Shown: piece after piece, positions 42,264 through 51,836 of the stretch
How positions within the stretch are numbered: position 1 is the stretch's first letter
Layout: each line of letters opens with the position of its first letter
Origin: Pilosibacter fragilis
Lineage (GTDB): Bacteria; Bacillota; Clostridia; Lachnospirales; Lachnospiraceae
Assembly: GCF_032490495.1 (NCBI RefSeq)
Contig: NZ_JAVYJB010000011.1
Span: forward strand, 1 to 64,000
Direction: 5' to 3'
DNA: 64,000 bases
The notes under the pieces: model-generated
The model's database searches: none
What the model was told of the DNA's origin: nothing
The model's input: the letters and a program-made list of their open reading frames with translations, nothing else
Position numbers and translations under genes: made by a program

Positions 42264-42581
42264 ATGATTGAACAGGTGAATGGGTTTATTACCCCTATGA
42301 AAGGGTGGGATGCTGTTGAAAAGAATGATAAAAAAATAACAGGAACAGAAAATGGCACAAAATCTGTGTTCCAGTCAGTGCTTGAAGATACAGTGCAAAA
42401 TGTTTACGACACACAGAAGGATGTAGAACAGAAACAGTATCTTCTGGCAACGGGGCAGTTAGAAGATGCCCACAGTCTTCCAATCGCCCAGGCAAAAGCA
42501 GAACTGAGCCTGGAAGTTATGATCTCTCTTAGAAATAAAGCAATGGAAGCGTATAACGAAATTTTAAAGATGAGTGTTTAA
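42264..42581 (+). CDS. fliE: Flagellar hook-basal body complex protein FliE
   Basis: 105 residues. C-terminal LPIAQAKAELSLEVMISLRNKAMEAYNEIL is diagnostic of FliE, the small adaptor between the MS ring and the proximal rod. AAGGAGAAAATATAAA precedes the start. Follows flgB by 36 bases. Confidence 0.94.
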   Translation: MIEQVNGFITPMKGWDAVEKNDKKITGTENGTKSVFQSVLEDTVQNVYDTQKDVEQKQYLLATGQLEDAHSLPIAQAKAELSLEVMISLRNKAMEAYNEILKMSV

Positions 42582-42629
42582 TACTGCTGGCCATGGAATG
42601 GAACAGTAGATTTTTAATATTTGCTATAT

Positions 42630-44381
42630 ATGGAAATGCAAAGGATGAATGGAACAGTGCAGAATCTAAAAGAAGCATGGCAGAAGATGCCAGGGAAAAC
42701 AAAAAAAATGATCGCAGTCATTGCAGCGGGGACGATTATCCTGGCGGCAGCCGGACTTCTGGTCCTGAATATAGGCACGAAAAAAGGATACAGTACCTTG
42801 TTTACAGGAATGAGCTCGGATGATGCCCAGGCAGTTGTAAGTCTTCTTCAGGATGAAGGTGTTGATTACAGATACAATGACAAAAACGGCTCTGTCCAGG
42901 TAATGTCAGATACAGTAGATAAGACCAGGGCTGAATTGCTAAGCAAAGGATATCCTAAAAGCGGCTTTACTTATGATATGTACCGTAATAATGCGGGAAT
43001 CATGAGCACTGAAAAGGATAAGGAAAAATATACATTGTATGAACTTCAGGATCGTCTTGGTGCCCAGATCGGATTATTTGAAGGGGTACGTGATGCAAAA
43101 GTGACCATAGCAGAAGGCGGAACCCAGAAATATGCACTGGATGATACACAGCAGACAGATGCATCAGCCTCTGTTGTGGTGACAATGGATCCCGGACAGG
43201 ATCTGACAGATACAAAGGCAGCTGCTATCAAGAACCTGATCGCAAGAGCTGTAAAGGGAATGAATTTTACCAATGTTTCTGTATTTGATGCTGCTACCAT
43301 GATGGAAGTCGGCGGTGAAGATGAGGCAGGTAATACTGCCGGTACAGGAAAAGATGTAGCAGAGCTTACCAGTCAGGTAGAAAAAAGTATAGCAGGAAAT
43401 GTGCGCCGGGTCCTGGAATTAATGTATGGACAGGGAAAAGTTGCAGTTTCTGTAAAAGGCACACTGAATATGCAGAAGCTGATCCAGGAAACAGTCCAGT
43501 ATACCACTCCGGATAAGGTTGACCAGAATGATAAAACAGGACTGCTGGAAAAAGAAGAAACAGCAGGGGAGAATACAGGAAGTACGTCTTCGGGAAATGG
43601 AGGCGTAGCAGGCGCAGATGCTAATGCAGATACACCCCGTTATACGGGCCAGACAGGCACACAGGCAGGTTCAGATACATATTCCAACAACAGCGCAATA
43701 AGAGAGTGGCTGTATAATTCCACAAAAGAACAGCGTCAGATCGATCCTGGTGTTCTGGAAAATACAACAGTAGGCGTTACTATTGATACAGATGATACAT
43801 CTATTGCAGACGCAGATCTGGTCAGTCTTGTAGCTAATTCAGCAGGTATTACCCAGGAGGACGCTCCTTCAAAGATCACAGTTATAAGAGCCCTTTCAGC
43901 AGCCAGTAAAAACACAAACGCGGTGCCGGTAACAGCACCGGCACAGAAAGCAAAGCTTCCATTGCCTCTTTTGATCGCCATAGGGGCAGGTGGGCTGCTT
44001 CTGGTATTGCTGATTGCTTTGCTGATACTCAGCAGGCAGCATTTGAAAGCGTCAGAAGAAGAAAGACAGGCACTGTTGGAACAGATACCGGATGGAGGTG
44101 CGATTACTGAAAATTCTCAAAATGCCATTGCCGCCGACAATAAAACTAAAAATGATGGGAATATATCCTTGTTAACTGAAGAGGAACAGTCGGCGCTTCA
44201 GGGACAGGACGATGAACTTAAGAAAAATGAAGAAATTTTAAATCTGAAAATGCAGCACAGTCTGAAATTAAAACAGGAGATCGGTTCCTTTGTGGATGAA
44301 AATCCGCAGATCGCAGCAAAACTGATCCAGAATTGGCTGCTTACTGGTGGAGGAAACGATGGCAGAAATAGGGGAAAGTAA
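42630..44381 (+). CDS. fliF: Flagellar M-ring protein FliF
   Basis: 583 residues from ATG 42630; start uncertain (42636, 42645 and a GTG at 42657 are also possible, none with a good ribosome binding site). First membrane helix near residues 30-50, secretin-like ring domains (YSTLFTGMSSDDAQAVVSLL near 55; KVTIAEGGTQKYAL near 160), a disordered Gly/Asp/Thr-rich stretch near 300-345, second membrane helix near 450-470 (PLLIAIGAGGLLLVLLIAL), and a C-terminal FliG-binding region. Builds the MS ring, platform of the motor. The coding end overlaps fliG by 23 bases. Confidence 0.96.
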   Translation: MEMQRMNGTVQNLKEAWQKMPGKTKKMIAVIAAGTIILAAAGLLVLNIGTKKGYSTLFTGMSSDDAQAVVSLLQDEGVDYRYNDKNGSVQVMSDTVDKTRAELLSKGYPKSGFTYDMYRNNAGIMSTEKDKEKYTLYELQDRLGAQIGLFEGVRDAKVTIAEGGTQKYALDDTQQTDASASVVVTMDPGQDLTDTKAAAIKNLIARAVKGMNFTNVSVFDAATMMEVGGEDEAGNTAGTGKDVAELTSQVEKSIAGNVRRVLELMYGQGKVAVSVKGTLNMQKLIQETVQYTTPDKVDQNDKTGLLEKEETAGENTGSTSSGNGGVAGADANADTPRYTGQTGTQAGSDTYSNNSAIREWLYNSTKEQRQIDPGVLENTTVGVTIDTDDTSIADADLVSLVANSAGITQEDAPSKITVIRALSAASKNTNAVPVTAPAQKAKLPLPLLIAIGAGGLLLVLLIALLILSRQHLKASEEERQALLEQIPDGGAITENSQNAIAADNKTKNDGNISLLTEEEQSALQGQDDELKKNEEILNLKMQHSLKLKQEIGSFVDENPQIAAKLIQNWLLTGGGNDGRNRGK

Positions 44382-45417
44382 GATAACAGATATTACCGGG
44401 GGATCCGAACTGGATAAAATGGATGCGCGGGCGAAAGCAGCAGTGGTAGTTGTGTCTTTGGGAGCAGACCGCGCTTCCCAGATTTATAAATATCTCAGTG
44501 AACAGGAAATCGAAGACCTGACTTATGAGGTAGCAAAGCTTGGAAAAACAAATAATGCCCAGGTGGAGAATGCATTAGATGAGTTTTATAAAATGTGCCT
44601 TACCCACAAGATGATGACAGATGGAGGTCTGGATTATGCCAGAAGTGTACTGGAAAAAGCTTTTGGAGAAACCACAGCCAGAAATCTTCTGGAAAAAGTA
44701 TCCAAGACTCTCCAGTCCAAGCCATTTAACTTTTTTACAAAGGGAGATCCCAAATCCCTTCTTGCCCTGCTCCAGCATGAGCGGCCCCAGGTGATCGCTC
44801 TGATCATGGCTTATATGGATCCTCAGCAGGCGGCCCAGATACTGGAACAGCTTCCAAATGAAAAAAGGATACCGGTACTGGAAGGCATGGCAAATATGAG
44901 CCGTGTATCTCCTGAGGCAATAGCTATTGTGGAAGAGGAAATGAAGAGGAAATTCGCTACGATCATTACCAGTGAGGATAATATGAACCTGGGCGGTATT
45001 GATTATGTGGCAGATGTGATGAACCATGTTGACCGAGGAAACGAGAAACAGATCTTTGATGAAATGGATAAAGATAATCCGGAACTGTCAAAAAGCATCA
45101 GGGACAAGATGTTCATGTTCGAGAATATCATCGATATGGATCCAAGATCTGTACAGCGTTTTATCAGGGATTGCGATTCCAAGGATATTGTATATGCATT
45201 AAAGACTGCATCAGAGGATATGAAGAACGTATTCTTTGCAAATATGTCCAAGCGTATGGCAGAAACAGTCAAGAGCGATCTGGAGATCACTACCAATGTA
45301 AGACTGAAGGAAGTGGAAGAGGCACAGCAGCGTATTGTTAATCTGATCCGTAAACTGGAAGATGCAGGAGAAGTAATAATCAATAAGGGAGGAGATGACG
45401 ATAACATTGTTGTCTGA
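44359..45417 (+). CDS. fliG: Flagellar motor switch protein FliG
   Basis: 352 residues from ATG 44359, 5 bases after GGTGGAGGAAACG (a GTG at 44347 is in frame). FliG N domain (AAVVVVSLGADRASQIYKYL), middle EHPQ-type motif (LQHERPQVIALIMAYM near 135), and C-terminal torque helix with charged residues (MDPRSVQRFIRDCDSKDIVYALK near 265). It couples the stator MotA to rotor rotation and binds FliF and FliM. Confidence 0.97.
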   Translation: MAEIGESKITDITGGSELDKMDARAKAAVVVVSLGADRASQIYKYLSEQEIEDLTYEVAKLGKTNNAQVENALDEFYKMCLTHKMMTDGGLDYARSVLEKAFGETTARNLLEKVSKTLQSKPFNFFTKGDPKSLLALLQHERPQVIALIMAYMDPQQAAQILEQLPNEKRIPVLEGMANMSRVSPEAIAIVEEEMKRKFATIITSEDNMNLGGIDYVADVMNHVDRGNEKQIFDEMDKDNPELSKSIRDKMFMFENIIDMDPRSVQRFIRDCDSKDIVYALKTASEDMKNVFFANMSKRMAETVKSDLEITTNVRLKEVEEAQQRIVNLIRKLEDAGEVIINKGGDDDNIVV

Positions 45418-46222
45418 TCAGGATACAGGCTTTGAAAATAAAGCCAGAGTCCGGAAGCTTCCCTTACAGGTATTTACGGCACCGGATGCACAGAAACCAG
45501 AAACAGAAAAGCAGAATAAAAAAGAAACGGAAGCTTCTTTAAATGCGGACAATGATACATACAATGGTCTGGAATGCAGTCAGGAACAAATAGAGCTGGG
45601 GCTCAGGGAAAAAGAAAAAATATTAGAAGAAGCCCGGAAAGAAGCGGCAGCCATTGAACAGGAAGCAAAGGAAAAGGCAGAACAGATCTCTGAGGAAGCC
45701 CAGATGAAAGGATTTGAAGAAGGCAGACAAAAAGGCTATGAAGAGGGACTGATTAGGGCAGAAAAGGAAAATGAGGCGAAACATCGTGAAAATCAGCGGT
45801 TTTTTAAAGAAAGCCTGGAAAAAGCCTTAATAGAGATCAACAAAGAAAAAGAAAAATGCCTCAGAGAATATCTGGAAGAATTAAAAGATATTGCTGTGGC
45901 AGTGGCTGAAAAAGTGATCCATATCAGCCTGAGATCCAGCGGTTCTGTTATAAGCAGGATGATAGAAGCTGAAACAGAAAAACTGCAGAAAATGGACTGG
46001 GTCAAGATCTATATGGAAAAAGAAGACTATGAGACCATGGTTCAGGCAGATGGACATCTGGCAGAGAAACTGTCACGGCTCTCTGACAACGTCAAATTTA
46101 TAGTAATGGAGGACGGAAAATGCGGAAGCTGTATCATCGAAATGCCGGACGGGATTATAGATATGAGTGTAGATACCCAGCTTGAAAATATACACAGACT
46201 TGTAGACAACGCCAATACATAA
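45395..46222 (+). CDS. fliH: Flagellar assembly protein FliH
   Basis: 275 residues, starting inside the fliG end; the ATG is very close to GGGAGGAG, and TTG codons at 45407/45410 are alternatives. A long Glu/Lys/Ala coiled coil (residues about 60-155, including EGRQKGYEEGLIRAEKENEAKH) is followed by a V-ATPase E-subunit-like C-terminal domain. Regulates the export ATPase FliI at the cytoplasmic face of the basal body. Position between fliG and fliI supports the call. Confidence 0.9.
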   Translation: MTITLLSDQDTGFENKARVRKLPLQVFTAPDAQKPETEKQNKKETEASLNADNDTYNGLECSQEQIELGLREKEKILEEARKEAAAIEQEAKEKAEQISEEAQMKGFEEGRQKGYEEGLIRAEKENEAKHRENQRFFKESLEKALIEINKEKEKCLREYLEELKDIAVAVAEKVIHISLRSSGSVISRMIEAETEKLQKMDWVKIYMEKEDYETMVQADGHLAEKLSRLSDNVKFIVMEDGKCGSCIIEMPDGIIDMSVDTQLENIHRLVDNANT

Positions 46223-46261
46223 AGATTTTATGGATACATAAAGTACACAGAGGTGAAAACC

Positions 46262-47563
46262 ATGTATGAAAATCTCCTGAAGTTAATACAGCAGGCAGAA
46301 ACAGCAGACCGCATTGGAAAAATTGAAAATGTAGTGGGAATGTCAATGGAAGCTTCCGGAGGCAGATCCGGTATTGGTGATATTGTTATGATCTACAATG
46401 AAGCTGAGAACTGTCAGGTTCCTGCGGAAGTGGTAGGATTCAAAAATGGCAAAATACAGCTGATGACCTATGAAAATATCAGCGGGATCACAGCGGGAAG
46501 TTTTGTCCGCAATACCGGATGCCGTTTGCAGATACCGGTGGGAGACTTCCTGAAAGGCCGTATCATCAACGCGCTGGGGCATCCCATTGACGAAAAAGGA
46601 GAGTTTCCCCCAGGGAAGCTTTATACAGTAGACAGTGCCTATATCAACCCTCTTAACCGTCCTCCTATCAGGGAACATCTGGAATTTGGGATTAAGGCCA
46701 TTGATGGTTTAAATACCATTGGAAAAGGTCAGAGAATGGGGATTTTTGCAGGCTCCGGTGTTGGAAAAAGTACATTGATGGGAATGATCGCCCGGAATGT
46801 AAAAACAGATATCAATGTGATCGCCCTGGTAGGAGAGCGAGGCAGGGAGGTTCTGGAATTTGTTAAAAAGGATCTGGGAGAAGAGGGCATGAAACGTTCT
46901 GTCCTTATTGTAGCCACATCAGACCAGCCGGCAATGCTGCGTATGAAATGTCCCTTGGTTGCAACAACGATCGCTGAATATTTCAGGGATCAGGGAGCAG
47001 ATGTGCTGCTGATGATGGATTCTCTTACCAGATATGCCATGGCACAGAGGGAGATCGGTCTTGCTATTGGAGAACCGCCTATAGCCAGAGGTTATACACC
47101 TTCTATTTATGCAGAATTTCCAAGGCTTCTGGAAAGAAGCGGGAATTTTGCAAAAGGTTCCATTACCGGGATTTATACGGTACTGGTGGAGGGAGACGAT
47201 ACCAATGAGCCGGTGGCTGATACAGTCAGAGGTATTTTGGATGGTCATATTGTTTTAAGCAGGCAGCTGGCTAATGCAAACCATTTTCCGGCTATTGATA
47301 TCAGTGCAAGTATTTCACGTCTTATGAATGATATAGCCGGGGAAGAACACAGGAAAGCAGCTTCAAGGTTCAGGAACATGTTAAGTCTTTATCAGAAAAA
47401 TGCAGACCTGATCTCCATTGGCGCTTACAAAAAAGGTGCAAACAGTGCTCTGGATGAAGCAGTTGACCGCATAGGTGATATGAATAAATTTCTGGAACAG
47501 GAAACAAATGAAAATATCCCTTATGAGGAAAGCATAAGGAGAATGGAAAAAATCGTGGGTTAG
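46262..47563 (+). CDS. fliI: Flagellum-specific ATP synthase FliI
   Basis: 433 residues from ATG 46262 (AGAGGTG upstream; the in-frame GTG at 46253 is part of that site). Walker A AGSGVGKSTLMGM near residue 164, Walker B VLLMMDSLTRYAMAQRE near 245, GEPPIARGYTPSIYAEFPRLLERSG near 270. The F1-beta-like ATPase of the type III flagellar export apparatus. Confidence 0.97.
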   Translation: MYENLLKLIQQAETADRIGKIENVVGMSMEASGGRSGIGDIVMIYNEAENCQVPAEVVGFKNGKIQLMTYENISGITAGSFVRNTGCRLQIPVGDFLKGRIINALGHPIDEKGEFPPGKLYTVDSAYINPLNRPPIREHLEFGIKAIDGLNTIGKGQRMGIFAGSGVGKSTLMGMIARNVKTDINVIALVGERGREVLEFVKKDLGEEGMKRSVLIVATSDQPAMLRMKCPLVATTIAEYFRDQGADVLLMMDSLTRYAMAQREIGLAIGEPPIARGYTPSIYAEFPRLLERSGNFAKGSITGIYTVLVEGDDTNEPVADTVRGILDGHIVLSRQLANANHFPAIDISASISRLMNDIAGEEHRKAASRFRNMLSLYQKNADLISIGAYKKGANSALDEAVDRIGDMNKFLEQETNENIPYEESIRRMEKIVG

Positions 47564-47587
47564 CAGTTATAGGAGATGATACTTAAG

Positions 47588-48046
47588 ATGAAGAGATTTA
47601 AATACAGTCTTGAAAATGTACTTCATTATAAGGAACAGATTCTGGACAGCATTAAGGCAGAACATGGTACACTTCTGGCACAGATCCGGAAAAAAGAAGC
47701 AGAGATACAGGAACTGGAGAACAAGCTGGTATCTGCCCAGAATAAGATGGATGATTTGAAAAAACAGGATGTACAGATAAAAGATATTTGTCTTTATGGT
47801 ATGTATATCAGTGAAATGGAAGATCAGATCCGGAAAAAACAGGAACAGTTAAAGCTTTTACAGCAGCAAGAAGAAAAGAAAAAAGTACAGGTGATCGCTG
47901 CAAAGATAGATACGTCCCGTTATGAAAAGTTAAAGGACAGGCGGCAGAGTGAGTATGAAAAAGCTGCTAAAAAGGCACAGGAGCTGTTTATAGAAGAATT
48001 TGCTTCAAGAACAGCCAGATATTCTCAAAACAGGGAGGTAATCTAG
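47588..48046 (+). CDS. fliJ: Flagellar export chaperone FliJ
   Basis: 152 residues from ATG 47588 (AGGAG upstream; ATG 47576 overlaps that site). Starts MKRFKYSLENVLHYKEQILDS and is almost entirely a charged coiled coil, as in all FliJ proteins. Works with FliI/FliH and FlhA in export. The stop TAG is separated by 1 base from the fliK start. Confidence 0.9.
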   Translation: MKRFKYSLENVLHYKEQILDSIKAEHGTLLAQIRKKEAEIQELENKLVSAQNKMDDLKKQDVQIKDICLYGMYISEMEDQIRKKQEQLKLLQQQEEKKKVQVIAAKIDTSRYEKLKDRRQSEYEKAAKKAQELFIEEFASRTARYSQNREVI

Positions 48047-48047
48047 G

Positions 48048-49271
48048 TTGAGCAGGATTGAAAATACCGGTCAGATAAAAACAGGATATTCTGTGAAGTC
48101 AGGTACGAACTCAGAAGAAAAAGTGGAGAATGGGTCAGATTTTGCATCGATGCTGACAAAATACCAGAAAAAAGCAGCCCAGAATGACGAAACAAAAAAA
48201 GCAGAAACAGGGGAAACAAAAAATAAAGAAACACAGCCAGAAGAAACCAAAAACAGGGGAAATGAAAAACAGGTTAATGGCAGGCAGTCCGGAGAAAACG
48301 TAAAAACAGATGAAATAAAAGCAGAAATAAAAGTAACGGACATACAGGACGGAAAGAACAGCCAGGATGGAGAAAAAGAGCAGGAGCAGGAACTGGCAGC
48401 TGCCTATGTTTCTGAAGCCTGTTACAGGACCTTTGTACAGATAACAGCAGAAAATAGTAAAACGCCTGCTGTTTACAACAATGAAATAAATGGAATACAA
48501 GATCTGGCTGTACAGACAACGGTGGAAACAGGAATGGAGGACCAGACGGCAGCGGTCAGTACCATACAGCAGACAGAATCCCCCCACACAGAATCCCCCC
48601 ACACAGAAACAGCTGTCCATGCAGATGACTTAAAGCTCCGGAACAGATCGGACCAGACTGGAGAGAAAGAAAAATCAGGAGAGGCAGAAGAAGCCGGGCA
48701 GTCAAAGCAAACTGCCAAAATGAACCGGGAAGAAGAAATACCAGACCAGAAGGAACATATTTCCGGAAAGGAAATGACAGCCCTGGCATCGCCCGGTTAT
48801 ACAGGAACTGTTGAAAGTTCAGCTGGCACAGCAGCAAAACCAGTTGCTGTTGATACAGGACCGGCAGACCGGCTGCCAACAGCCCAGGATACATTGACAG
48901 AGGATCTGGGAAACTACCTGGATACAAAGATCAGTGAAAAAAAAGGAAAGCTGGAGCTTTCCCTGGAGCCGGAAAGGCTTGGAAAGCTGACTATCCGGCT
49001 GGAGTATGAAAAAGGAAAAACAGAGGTCACTATTTTTTCAACCAGTGCAAAAACACTGGAGATATTAAGCAAAGAAGCAGGGCATCTGGCACAGATCCTG
49101 GAAGAAAAAACAGGAACTCCTACTGTTATTTACACACCGGAACAGACTGAAAACAGGCAAAACATGGATCAGGATCCCGGTCATGGCAGAAACGGCAGGC
49201 AGGATCAAAAAGAGCAGCGCCAGAAGCAGGATGACAGCTTTGCCCAACAGCTAAGGCTGGGACTGACCTAG
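48048..49271 (+). CDS. fliK: Flagellar hook-length control protein FliK
   Basis: 407 residues from a TTG start with GGGAGGTAATCTAGG upstream. Residues 1-275 are hydrophilic and disordered (Lys/Glu/Thr/Gln), the molecular ruler. Residues 290-375 form the conserved Flg_hook domain (LELSLEPERLGKLTIRLEYEKG). Residues about 177-184 contain an ESPHT duplication from a 15-bp DNA repeat. Sets hook length and switches export specificity. Confidence 0.9.
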   Translation: MSRIENTGQIKTGYSVKSGTNSEEKVENGSDFASMLTKYQKKAAQNDETKKAETGETKNKETQPEETKNRGNEKQVNGRQSGENVKTDEIKAEIKVTDIQDGKNSQDGEKEQEQELAAAYVSEACYRTFVQITAENSKTPAVYNNEINGIQDLAVQTTVETGMEDQTAAVSTIQQTESPHTESPHTETAVHADDLKLRNRSDQTGEKEKSGEAEEAGQSKQTAKMNREEEIPDQKEHISGKEMTALASPGYTGTVESSAGTAAKPVAVDTGPADRLPTAQDTLTEDLGNYLDTKISEKKGKLELSLEPERLGKLTIRLEYEKGKTEVTIFSTSAKTLEILSKEAGHLAQILEEKTGTPTVIYTPEQTENRQNMDQDPGHGRNGRQDQKEQRQKQDDSFAQQLRLGLT

Positions 49272-49289
49272 AAGGAGGATTAAAGTGAT

Positions 49290-49859
49290 ATGGCAGATCA
49301 AATAACAGTCAGCAGCACTGCAAACCCGTATCAGGCAGGTGTTTACAGTGCCGGATCCAACAGCAAGAACACGATGGATGTAAACAGCTTTATCAAGCTG
49401 TTAGCAGCACAGCTTTCCAATCAGGATATGACAAGCCCTATGGATAACAGCGAAATGATGTCCCAGATGACAAATATGGCAATGGTCCAGTCACTTACTG
49501 CCATGACAGAGTCATTAAATACATCAGCTGCTGTTACAACTCAGACATATGCAGGCAGCCTGATCGGTCAGGAGGTAACTGTGGCGGTTACGGATCCTGA
49601 TACCGGGGCAGCAAATGGCGTGAAATATGGGAAGGTAATTTCTGTTGATTTTACCCAGGGAGATCCGGTGGTACGTCTGGAAGGTGATGATACCAGCTAT
49701 AAGATGTCCAGTGTCCTGGGAGTAGGAAAGCTTCCAGAGAAAGCAGGTGAAAAAGATCCTGACAGAGGATCTGAAAAAACAGATAAGATCACAGAACAGT
49801 TAGCAAATGCAGATCTGAAAGACACAGGATCTGAAGATACAGAAACAGAAGAAATGTAA
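49290..49859 (+). CDS. flgD: Flagellar hook assembly protein FlgD
   Basis: 189 residues, AAGGAGG upstream. The N-terminal MDVNSFIKLLAAQLSNQDMTSPMDN-type segment near residue 28 is the FlgD signature, followed by a small beta domain to about residue 150 and an acidic, probably disordered tail of 40 residues (ends EDTETEEM). It caps the growing hook. The tail is longer and more acidic than I would expect. Confidence 0.94.
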   Translation: MADQITVSSTANPYQAGVYSAGSNSKNTMDVNSFIKLLAAQLSNQDMTSPMDNSEMMSQMTNMAMVQSLTAMTESLNTSAAVTTQTYAGSLIGQEVTVAVTDPDTGAANGVKYGKVISVDFTQGDPVVRLEGDDTSYKMSSVLGVGKLPEKAGEKDPDRGSEKTDKITEQLANADLKDTGSEDTETEEM

Positions 49860-49875
49860 AAAGGAGCAAAAGAAT

Positions 49876-50796
49876 ATGTTAAGAGCAATGGATTCAGCAG
49901 TATCAGGTCTTAGGGCGCATCAGAACAAACTGGACGTCATCGGCAACAATATTGCAAACGTAAATACATTTGGTTTTAAGTCCCAGAGCTACAGCTTTAA
50001 AGAGGCGATGTACCAGACTTCCACCACCTCCACAAAGGGAAGCGAGAATGCCGGTGGTGTAAATGCAGCCCAGTATGGATATGGTTCCATGATGGGTTCC
50101 ATCAGTACGGATATGAGTGCCTCTACACCAACCTATGTAGGTGGTCTTAATGCAAGTGTAAACGGAGAAGGCTTCTTTATTACATTCCCAAAGAGCACAG
50201 AAACGGTTACAGTAGCGGATATGAAGAAAACGGACTTTGATTATACCAGAGTTGGTCAGTTCAAGATTGACGGAAACGGATATCTTACAGATGCCAACGG
50301 AAATTTTGTTTATGGTTTCCGTCCGGATGAGGTAGATAAGCCAACGAGATTTGATGGAGATCTTGTAGCCATCAAGGTTCCTAGTGATGTAACAGGCAAT
50401 GATTTTGGTGATGATCCGCTGCAGCTGACAAATGTAAAGATTAACAGTCTGGGAGAGATTTCTGGTACAGTACAGTCAACGGATCCGGATAAGGATGGAA
50501 AAACCGTCAGCATCGGTAAGGTTGCCATTGCCACCTTCCAGAATCCGGAGGGCTTAAGCAAAAAGGGTTCTTTTTACTATGGGGCAGCAGAAAGCGATAA
50601 CAGTGGTAATGCTTCCGCTACGATCCCAGGAGGAAGCACCTCTTCTTTAATGACCGGATATCTGGAGGCTTCCAATGTGGATCTTGCAAAGGAATTTTCT
50701 GATATGATCACAACACAGAGAGGCTTTCAGGCCAATTCAAAGATCATCACAGTCAGTGATGAGATCCTGTCTGATCTGATCAACATGAAGCGGTAA
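49876..50796 (+). CDS. flgE: Flagellar hook protein FlgE (short form)
   Basis: 306 residues, AAAGGAG upstream. N-terminal rod/hook signature NKLDVIGNNIANVNTFGFKSQ near residue 16, GLNASVNGEGFFI near 92, and C-terminal LTTQRGFQANSKIITVSDEIL-like helix. At 306 residues it is near the minimum for FlgE (commonly 400 or more), suggesting loss of the outer D2-type domain. It could in principle be a second FlgF/FlgG-like rod protein, but its position after flgD favours hook protein. Confidence 0.92.
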   Translation: MLRAMDSAVSGLRAHQNKLDVIGNNIANVNTFGFKSQSYSFKEAMYQTSTTSTKGSENAGGVNAAQYGYGSMMGSISTDMSASTPTYVGGLNASVNGEGFFITFPKSTETVTVADMKKTDFDYTRVGQFKIDGNGYLTDANGNFVYGFRPDEVDKPTRFDGDLVAIKVPSDVTGNDFGDDPLQLTNVKINSLGEISGTVQSTDPDKDGKTVSIGKVAIATFQNPEGLSKKGSFYYGAAESDNSGNASATIPGGSTSSLMTGYLEASNVDLAKEFSDMITTQRGFQANSKIITVSDEILSDLINMKR

Positions 50797-50801
50797 GGAA
50801 T

Positions 50802-51005
50802 ATGATCTGTGTAGAACGACTTAACGGAGAGATTTTATATCTGAACTGGCTTCAGGTTGAATTGATCGAACAGATTCCGGAAACAAAGATCCGTATGATG
50901 AATGGAGATTACTATCTGGTAAAAGACAGTGTAGAAAGCATCAAAGATCAGGTGACCGGGTTCTTTCAAAGGTGTGTCAGCATAAAAAAAGAGATGCAGA
51001 TTTAG
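50802..51005 (+). CDS. flbD: FlbD/SwrD family flagellar protein
   Basis: 67 residues, 5 bases after flgE. The pattern MICVERLNGEILYLNWLQVELIEQIPETKIRM is diagnostic of the small FlbD (SwrD) family found between hook and motA genes in Firmicutes and spirochaetes. In Bacillus, SwrD increases motor torque. No membrane segment. Confidence 0.93.
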   Translation: MICVERLNGEILYLNWLQVELIEQIPETKIRMMNGDYYLVKDSVESIKDQVTGFFQRCVSIKKEMQI

Positions 51006-51017
51006 GAGGAAAAGCAG

Positions 51018-51836
51018 GTGGATCCTACAACATTACTAGGTATAATCCTGGGTTTTGCTTTAATTGTAAACGGAATCGGTTTTGCCAAGATTGGTAACTT
51101 TATTAATATCCCCAGTATGGTCATTGTAATTGGTGGGACTCTGTCAGCAACTTTGTCCAGCTATCCATTAGGGATATTAAAGGATATCCCAAAGCATTTT
51201 GCAGTACTTATAAGGGGAAACCGCTATAATATCCCCAAATTGATCGAACAGCTTGTAGATCTGGGAACCATAGCAAGGCAGAGCGGCCTTCTGGCGTTGG
51301 AGGATAAAGCGGCGGAGATCAAGGATACTTTCTTTAAGCAGAGTGTCCTGATGATCGTAGATGCAAACGATCCGGACAAAGTAAGGCTGGTTCTGGAAAG
51401 AGAACTGGATAATATGATGGTCCGTCACGACCAGGCGGCAGGTCTTTATGAAAAAGCTGCATCTTATGCACCGTCCTTTGGTATGATAGGTACCCTGATC
51501 GGTTTGATCAACATGCTGAAGGGAATGAATATGGATGCAGGCGGTTCATCTACTATCGGCAGTGACATGTCAGTAGCATTGATCACAACCTTTTACGGCT
51601 GTATTCTTGCAAATGTTATTTTTAATCCGATCGCAAAGAAACTGAGGATCCGTCAGGATGAGGAAGAACTGTATTGTTCTACTATCATTGAAGGGATCAT
51701 TGCCATACAGGCAGGAGAAAATCCAAAATACCTGAGGGAACATCTTCTTGCATCGATTAAACAGTCACAGCAGCGGAAGATCCTTGCAAAAGCAGAAGCT
51801 GGAGATTTTCAGGGGAAGGAACAGGAAGATAAATGA
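51018..51836 (+). CDS. motA: Flagellar stator protein MotA
   Basis: 272 residues from GTG 51018 (AGGAGGAAAAGCAG). Four membrane helices (about 1-20, 30-50, 150-170, 185-205), the FliG-contacting cytoplasmic loop with charged residues near 90-110, and the conserved YAPSFGMIGTLIGLINML near 154. With MotB it forms the proton- or sodium-driven stator. Four bases overlap motB. Confidence 0.96.
   Translation: MDPTTLLGIILGFALIVNGIGFAKIGNFINIPSMVIVIGGTLSATLSSYPLGILKDIPKHFAVLIRGNRYNIPKLIEQLVDLGTIARQSGLLALEDKAAEIKDTFFKQSVLMIVDANDPDKVRLVLERELDNMMVRHDQAAGLYEKAASYAPSFGMIGTLIGLINMLKGMNMDAGGSSTIGSDMSVALITTFYGCILANVIFNPIAKKLRIRQDEEELYCSTIIEGIIAIQAGENPKYLREHLLASIKQSQQRKILAKAEAGDFQGKEQEDK

Noticed and set aside
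42593..42823. 76-codon ORF overlapping the fliF start
   Set aside because: It lies in another frame over clear fliF coding sequence.
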